NCBI GenBank assembly: GCA_046703825.1 | Contig: JBJKSO010000086.1 | Span: 1 to 64,000 of the forward strand | Length of the DNA: 64,000 nt | Source of the DNA: JBJKSO01 sp046703825 | GTDB lineage: Bacteria; Chloroflexota; Dormibacteria; Aeolococcales; Bog-877 | Direction of reading: 5' to 3' | Part shown: positions 59,350 to 64,000 of the stretch, one piece after another | Layout: every line of letters begins with the position of its first letter | How positions within the stretch are numbered: the first letter of the stretch is position 1 | Made by a program: the position numbers and the translations under genes | The notes under the pieces: generated by a model | The model's input: the letters and a program-made list of their open reading frames with translations, nothing else | Database searches by the model: none | What the model was told of the DNA's origin: nothing

Positions 59350-59793
59350 GTGATGAGTCAGCGTCCGATGGAGACCGCCGAACTTCGGATTCCGGCAGAC
59401 CCCCAGTACATCTTGGTGGCCAAGCGAGCGGCGGCGGGGATGGCCAGCGTGGCCGGCCTCGGCCTGGAAGCGCTCGACGAGCTCAACATCGCCATCGCCG
59501 AGGCCTGCGAGCACACCATTCGGGCCGCCGATGCCGCCGGCTTGGTGGACGCCAAGCTGCGGATCTCCTTCCGGGTGCAGGAGGATGCGCTTCGAGTCGA
59601 CGTCCGGCTGGTGGGAGGCAAGGCGGAGGTCCGGGAGCCAACCTCGGCTCCGGTCGGCTCGGCCGCGATCTCAACCAGCGCTGCGGTGGAGTTGGCGGTC
59701 CAGATGCTGCGCTGCTTCGCCGACGACGTCGACTACCAGGCCATCGGCGACGGGCTGATGCGCGTGCGGCTGGCCAAGTACCGCTGGCGGTGA
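59350..59793 (+). CDS. RsbW/SpoIIAB-like anti-sigma factor, degenerate ATP site
   Basis: 147 residues. Matches the GHKL anti-sigma pattern at the N-terminus (ELRIPADPQYILVAKRAAAG, then LDELNIAIAEACE), but the N-box E-x3-N has His at the Asn position (E51...H55), and the Gly-rich ATP-lid boxes are not visible. It may bind the sigma factor without kinase activity. It overlaps the sigma gene by 4 nt (GTGA). No anti-anti-sigma gene is adjacent. GTG 59350 or ATG 59353. Confidence 0.68.
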   Translation: MMSQRPMETAELRIPADPQYILVAKRAAAGMASVAGLGLEALDELNIAIAEACEHTIRAADAAGLVDAKLRISFRVQEDALRVDVRLVGGKAEVREPTSAPVGSAAISTSAAVELAVQMLRCFADDVDYQAIGDGLMRVRLAKYRWR

Positions 59794-60569
59794 CGCAGGC
59801 GGGGTTCGACTCCACCGCGAGCCCCACCCGGTTTGATCGCGAGGCGCAGCGTCAGCTCTTCCAGCAGTACGCCGCCACTCGCGACCCAGCCATCCGGGAC
59901 CAGTTGGTCCAGCAGTACACGGCGCTGGTCCACTCCCTGGCCCGCCGATTCGCCGGCCGAGGCGAGCCCCTGGAGGATCTGGAGCAGGTGGGCTACCTGG
60001 GGCTGCTGGCCGCCGTCGACCGCTTCGACCCCAGCCTGGGCCTGGAGTTCACCACCTTTGCCACCCCAACCATCCTCGGCGAGATCAAGCGCTACTTCCG
60101 TGACAAGAGCTGGGCGGTCAGGGTACCCCGCCGGCTCCAGGAGACCTACGCCCGGGTGGTCCGGGCCCAGGGTGAGCTCAGCCAGACCCTGGGGCGCAAT
60201 CCCAGCATCACCGAGGTGGCGGAGAAGTTAGAGATGGAACCCGATGACGTGCTGCAGGCGCTGGAGGCGGGTCCGGCCCAGCGGGCGGTGTCGCTCGAGA
60301 CCCCGGCGGGCGCCGGTGACCAGAGCGACACCGAGCTGTCCGACTACCTGGGGGCCGAGGACGAAAACCTGAGCCGGATCGAGCTGCAGAACATGCTGGC
60401 GGGCGCGCTTCGGCACCTCACCCCGCGCGAGCGAGAGATCATGATTCTTCGCTTCGTGGAGCAGCTGCCCCAGACCGAAGTGGCGCGCCGCCTCGGCATC
60501 AGCCAGATGCACGTCAGCCGCCTCCAGCGCGCGGCGCTCTCCCAGTTGAAGCGCGAGCTGCCCGAGTAG
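59790..60569 (+). CDS. SigB/SigF-type RNA polymerase sigma factor
   Basis: 259 residues: region 2 (DLEQVGYLGLLAAVDRFDPS ... FTTFATPTILGEIKRYFRD), region 3 (VPRRLQETY...NPSITEVAEKLEM) and region 4 with helix-turn-helix PQTEVARRLGISQMHVSRLQ. Length and sequence fit the SigB/F/G stress or sporulation-type group. Regulated by the overlapping anti-sigma-like gene upstream; stress role is inference. GTG start. Confidence 0.92.
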   Translation: MTQAGFDSTASPTRFDREAQRQLFQQYAATRDPAIRDQLVQQYTALVHSLARRFAGRGEPLEDLEQVGYLGLLAAVDRFDPSLGLEFTTFATPTILGEIKRYFRDKSWAVRVPRRLQETYARVVRAQGELSQTLGRNPSITEVAEKLEMEPDDVLQALEAGPAQRAVSLETPAGAGDQSDTELSDYLGAEDENLSRIELQNMLAGALRHLTPREREIMILRFVEQLPQTEVARRLGISQMHVSRLQRAALSQLKRELPE

Positions 60570-60599
60570 GACGGCTCCGGTCCATCTCGGGGCGGCTGC

Positions 60600-60605
60600 T
60601 AGAAT
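60600..60605 (+). promoter_or_regulatory. -10 hexamer before alaS
   Basis: TAGAAT, 23 nt before the alaS TTG. No clear -35. Confidence 0.35.
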
Positions 60606-60628
60606 CCGCCTACCGCAGAGGTTCCTCA

Positions 60629-63181
60629 TTGCTTAGCCACGAAATCCGCTCACGTTTTCTCGAGTACTTCGAGGGACTGGGCCACCTGCGCATCCCCAGT
60701 GCTTCGCTGGTTCCCCGGGACGATCCGAGCATGCTGCTGGTGGACGCGGGCATGGTGCCGTTCAAACCGTTCTTTCTCGGGTTGCGGCCACCTCCGGCGC
60801 TGCGGCTGACGTCGTGTCAGAAGGCGCTGCGCACGACCGACATCGAGGATGTCGGCGACGCCTCCCACGACACCTTCTTCGAGATGCTGGGCAACTTCAC
60901 GTTCGGCGACTACTTCAAAGCCGAGGCGATCGAGTTCGCGTACCTTCTGGCCACCCAGGGGTTCCAGCTGCCGCCGGACCGCCTGTTCTTCAGCGTCCAC
61001 CCCTCCGACTCAGTTTCCCGGGAGTTGTGGCGGCAGGTGGCGCGGGTTGGAGACGATCGCATCGTCGCGCTCGAGGACAACTTCTGGCAGGCGGGGCCGG
61101 TGGGCCCCTGCGGGGTCGACAGCGAGCTGTACTACGACCTGGGCGAGCAGTTCGCGGCCGGCCCCGACGATCGGCCGGGAGCTGGCCCCCGCTATCTCGA
61201 ATTCTGGAATCTGGTATTCATGGATTCCGAGCGGCTCGAAGATGGCCGCACTGTCCCGCTGGAGCGCCCAGGTGTCGACACCGGTCTCGGCCTGGAGCGG
61301 ATGGCGATGATCCTTCAGGGCCGGAGTTCGATCTACGACACCGACCTCTTCGCACCGCTGCTGGAGGAGTTCTTGGGCCGCTCCCAGGCGGACCTTGGCC
61401 GACAAGAACGGGAGCGGCATCTGCGCATCCTCGCGGACCACACCCGCGCCGCCTGCATGCTGATCTGCGACGGGGTGGTGCCGGGCAATCAGGGCCGTGG
61501 CTACGTGCTGCGCCGCCTGCTGCGGCGGGCGCTGGTCAGCGCCCGGGGCCTCGACCTCCAGGGGGGCCTGGCACCCGCGGTGGCCACGGTGGAGCAGATC
61601 CTGGCCCCCCAGTACCCGGAGCTGGCCCCAGCGCGCGAGCACATCGTCGCCGCCATCACCCAGGAGGAGGAGCGTTTCGAGGAAACTCGCGCCCGCGGCA
61701 TCGAGCACTTCGAGCAGGCCGCGGGCCGGGCAGCCGCTGGCGTCATCTCCGGGGCTGACACGTTTCGCCTCCATGACACCTACGGCTTCCCGGTGGAGCT
61801 GACCGTGGACCTCGCTGCCAGCCGGGGCCTGGCGGTGGACCGGGCCGGGTTTGGCCGCCTGTTGGAGGAGCAGCGCGAGCGGGCCCGGCTCAGCCGCGAG
61901 GCGCTGCCTTCGGCCGCCGGGCCCGACTGGCCCGCCAGCCGGTTCGTCGGCTACGACCAGCTGGAGGTGGATGCCCAGGTGCTGATGATCGCCCGGGCTG
62001 GCGGGGTATGCGACGAGGCTCTCCCGGGCGAGTCGGTCGAGGTGGTCCTGGACCAAACCCCGTTCTACGCCGAGGGCGGCGGACAGATGGGAGACCGGGG
62101 CCTTCTCAGTTGGGAAGGGGGTAAGGCGTCGGTGGTAGATACCCAAGCCGCCGGCCAGGAAACCCGGGTGCAGCGCTGCCGGATCGAGCAGGGCCGGCTC
62201 GCCGCCGGGGCGCGCCTGACCGCGCGGGTCGACGTTCACCGCCGCCAGGGCAGCGCTGCCCACCACTCGGCGACGCATCTGCTCAATGCCGCCCTGAGAC
62301 GTACTTTGGGACCGGGGGTGGTACAGCGGGGATCCCTGGTCGGTCCCGACCACGCGACCTTCGACTTCTCCTGGCCCGCGGCTATGACCGAGGAGCAGAT
62401 CACCGCCGCCGAGCGGCTCGTGAACGGGGCGGTCCGTCAGGACCTGGAGCGCCGGATCGACCACCTGAGCATGGCGCAGGCTCGCGCCGCTGGGGCCTTG
62501 GCTCTCCCCGACGAGGCTTACTCCGAATCGGTCCGGGTGGTGAGCTTCGGCGACTTCTCCAAGGAGCTCTGTGGCGGCACCCACGTGGAACGGGCAGGTC
62601 AGATCGGCGCGGTCATCCTGGTCGGCGAGCGCAGCATCGGCGCCGGGGTGCGCCGACTCGAACTGCTGGCCGGCCCCGCGGCGGAGCTGTGGTGGGAGGA
62701 GCAGCGGCAGGTGGTCCAGCAGGTGTCCCGAGCGCTGCGGAGCGGGCCGGCAGAGGCGGTCTCCCGGCTGGAGAGTCTCCAGCAGCGGGTGCGCCAGCTG
62801 GAGCGCCAGCTCCGGGAGGGGCGGCGCCAGGAGGGGGCCGCGGGATGGCAGCGGGAGCAGCTGGATGGCGTCGTCCTCGCCATCGAGGACGTGGCCGATC
62901 TCCTGGATCGGCGCGAGTTGCTCCAGCACGCGGACCGACTGGTGACCGACGCCGACGTGGGGGCCGCCCTGGTGCTGGCCGGCGGCCGGTTGGCCCTTAA
63001 ACTCTCCGCAGATTTGGTGTCCAGGGGACTGCACGCGGGCCGGCTGGCGGCGGCCGCTTGCGGAGAGGCCGGAGGCAAAGGTGGGGGGAACGATCAGCTC
63101 GGCATGGGCGGGGTTCCTAGAGACGGGCACCCTGCGGTGCTGCAGGCGGTGCGCAAGCTGCTGCTGGACGCGCGCGGGTGA
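60629..63181 (+). CDS. alaS: alanyl-tRNA synthetase
   Basis: 850 residues: class II catalytic core (EIRSRFLEYFEGLGH ... FFEMLGNFTFGDYF), editing domain with metal motifs HHSATHL and CGGTH, coiled coil, and C-terminal DHHA1/C-Ala domain ending GGGNDQLGMGG. Charges tRNA-Ala and hydrolyses mischarged Ser/Gly. TTG at 60629 is set by the family N-terminus. The stop overlaps the next gene (GTGA). Confidence 0.97.
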   Translation: MLSHEIRSRFLEYFEGLGHLRIPSASLVPRDDPSMLLVDAGMVPFKPFFLGLRPPPALRLTSCQKALRTTDIEDVGDASHDTFFEMLGNFTFGDYFKAEAIEFAYLLATQGFQLPPDRLFFSVHPSDSVSRELWRQVARVGDDRIVALEDNFWQAGPVGPCGVDSELYYDLGEQFAAGPDDRPGAGPRYLEFWNLVFMDSERLEDGRTVPLERPGVDTGLGLERMAMILQGRSSIYDTDLFAPLLEEFLGRSQADLGRQERERHLRILADHTRAACMLICDGVVPGNQGRGYVLRRLLRRALVSARGLDLQGGLAPAVATVEQILAPQYPELAPAREHIVAAITQEEERFEETRARGIEHFEQAAGRAAAGVISGADTFRLHDTYGFPVELTVDLAASRGLAVDRAGFGRLLEEQRERARLSREALPSAAGPDWPASRFVGYDQLEVDAQVLMIARAGGVCDEALPGESVEVVLDQTPFYAEGGGQMGDRGLLSWEGGKASVVDTQAAGQETRVQRCRIEQGRLAAGARLTARVDVHRRQGSAAHHSATHLLNAALRRTLGPGVVQRGSLVGPDHATFDFSWPAAMTEEQITAAERLVNGAVRQDLERRIDHLSMAQARAAGALALPDEAYSESVRVVSFGDFSKELCGGTHVERAGQIGAVILVGERSIGAGVRRLELLAGPAAELWWEEQRQVVQQVSRALRSGPAEAVSRLESLQQRVRQLERQLREGRRQEGAAGWQREQLDGVVLAIEDVADLLDRRELLQHADRLVTDADVGAALVLAGGRLALKLSADLVSRGLHAGRLAAAACGEAGGKGGGNDQLGMGGVPRDGHPAVLQAVRKLLLDARG

Positions 63182-64000
63182 CTGAGGTAGCCGCCGTGTC
63201 CTCGCCACCGACCGCCGCCCGGCGCGTGCAGCGTGCGCACGTGACAGCGCTGGACATTGGCACCCAGGTGATCAAGGCGCTGGTGGTCAAGAAGGAGGGC
63301 CCCCAGGCGATCGTCCTGGGGGTGGGTCGGGCGGAGCAGGGCCCGGGCACTCCCGGCGAGTCCAGCGCCTCCGAGTTGGAATCGATCATCGAGGGCTGCC
63401 ACACGGCTCTGGAGGCGGCCGAGGACATGGCCGAGGTGATCCCCACCAGGACCGTGGTGGGGATCGGCGGCCCGAGCGTACGGGCGATGAGCAGTTCCTC
63501 GACCCGGATGCGCGGCCGGCCTCATGACCGCCTCTCCCGCCGGGAGATCGACGATCAGGTCGCGGCGATACAACGCCGGGCAATCCGGGACGCCGAGGCC
63601 AGCCTTCGTGAGGACACCAGCTACTCCGGCGACGGGCTCCGACTGGTGCACTCGTCGATCACGGCGGCGGTGGTGGACGGCCAGCCGGTGTCCGACCCAC
63701 TTCGCTACCAGGGCCAGAAGGTGGAGCTCACGGTCTTCAACACCTTTGCGCCCGAAGGCCAGTGCGTCGCCCTTGAGGAGATCGCCCAGGCGCTGGACCT
63801 GGAACTGCTGCAGATCGTGGCCGAGCCGTACGCCGTGGCGCGCCTCGCCTCCACCCCGGAAGTCTTGGAGAGCGGCGGCATCTTCATCGACATCGGCGCG
63901 CGCACCACCACCGTGAGCCTGGTGCGGGGCGGCGCCCTGGAGTCCACCCGCATGTTCGAGCTGGGCGGCCGTGCCTTCACCCGCAAGCTCTCCCACGATC
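63178..64000 (+). CDS. FtsA/PilM-like actin-fold ATPase, 5' part
   Basis: The first 274 residues are present; the frame is open to the window end. Phosphate-1 motif ALDIGTQVIKALVVKK, SHS2-like domain (about 80-190) with TVVGIGGPSVRA, and phosphate-2 motif IFIDIGARTTTVSL followed by ELGGRAFTRKL match FtsA and its relatives (DivIVA-independent PilM, DUF-type). FtsA tethers FtsZ to the membrane; PilM works in type IV pili. Which one it is depends on the missing C-terminus. GTG at 63178 overlaps alaS. Confidence 0.82.
   Translation, partial: MTEVAAVSSPPTAARRVQRAHVTALDIGTQVIKALVVKKEGPQAIVLGVGRAEQGPGTPGESSASELESIIEGCHTALEAAEDMAEVIPTRTVVGIGGPSVRAMSSSSTRMRGRPHDRLSRREIDDQVAAIQRRAIRDAEASLREDTSYSGDGLRLVHSSITAAVVDGQPVSDPLRYQGQKVELTVFNTFAPEGQCVALEEIAQALDLELLQIVAEPYAVARLASTPEVLESGGIFIDIGARTTTVSLVRGGALESTRMFELGGRAFTRKLSHD

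Noticed and set aside
1..64000. CRISPR arrays, rRNA, insertion sequences, prophage genes
   Set aside because: Scanned for spaced direct repeats, transposase motifs and phage proteins; none seen.

Overview
The window is a 64-kb, gene-dense, very high-GC bacterial chromosome segment, almost all housekeeping genes. A CIRCE-controlled hrcA-grpE-dnaJ operon, an F420-linked reductase, ClpC, a PIN/TRAM membrane protein, bifunctional RelA/SpoT, and many GTG/TTG starts with 4-nt stop/start overlaps suggest a high-GC Terrabacterial lineage. My best guess is a Chloroflexota or Dormibacterota-like soil organism; this is inference from gene content and cannot be proved from the window. Several genes have a TANNNT-like -10 hexamer only 6-10 nt before the start codon, which suggests leaderless transcription is common.

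Layout. 1-3.4 kb: end of a 2-oxoacid dehydrogenase E2, its E3 partner lpdA, and a beta-propeller-like lipoprotein. 3.4-8.2 kb: npdG-like F420 reductase divergent from a small protein and two AAA+ Mg/Co-chelatase subunits, then a DUF2795-like small protein behind a structured leader. 8.2-15.6 kb: GNAT protein, lepA, hemW, then CIRCE-hrcA-grpE-dnaJ and hsp20 (no dnaK). 15.6-24.6 kb: GalT-like protein, rsmE, a hydrolase, rpsU (CTG start), ybeY, pth, mfd, mazG and a DivIC-like protein. Initiator and CAT-anticodon tRNAs follow at 24.8-25.0 kb.

25.3-29.6 kb looks accessory: a CoA-disulfide-reductase-like flavoprotein, acr3 arsenite pump, an internally deleted arsI, divergent arsR with a shared palindromic operator, a decayed MarR regulator and a DUF3224 protein. 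29.7-37.2 kb: HtrA protease divergent from ftsH, DUF2520-panB-panC for pantothenate, and rpsA. A frameshifted cheB-like pseudogene lies at 37.3-37.9 kb. 38.2-45.5 kb: clpC, PIN/TRAM protein, ispD-ispF-cysS-rlmB in a tightly overlapping chain, and tRNA-Thr overlapping the rlmB 3' end.

45.5-53.8 kb is a heme-copper oxidase locus: a membrane-anchored cupredoxin-like protein, coxB, a possible 22-aa ORF, coxA, coxC and ctaB on the plus strand; a blue-copper lipoprotein, a membrane protein, ctaG and two small membrane proteins on the minus strand. CoxA lacks the usual D-channel Asp and K-channel Lys. 53.9-64 kb: relA/spoT, hisS, aspS, a degenerate anti-sigma-like protein with a SigB/F-type sigma factor, alaS, and the start of an FtsA/PilM-like ATPase cut by the window end. 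No prophage, insertion sequence, CRISPR array or rRNA was seen.
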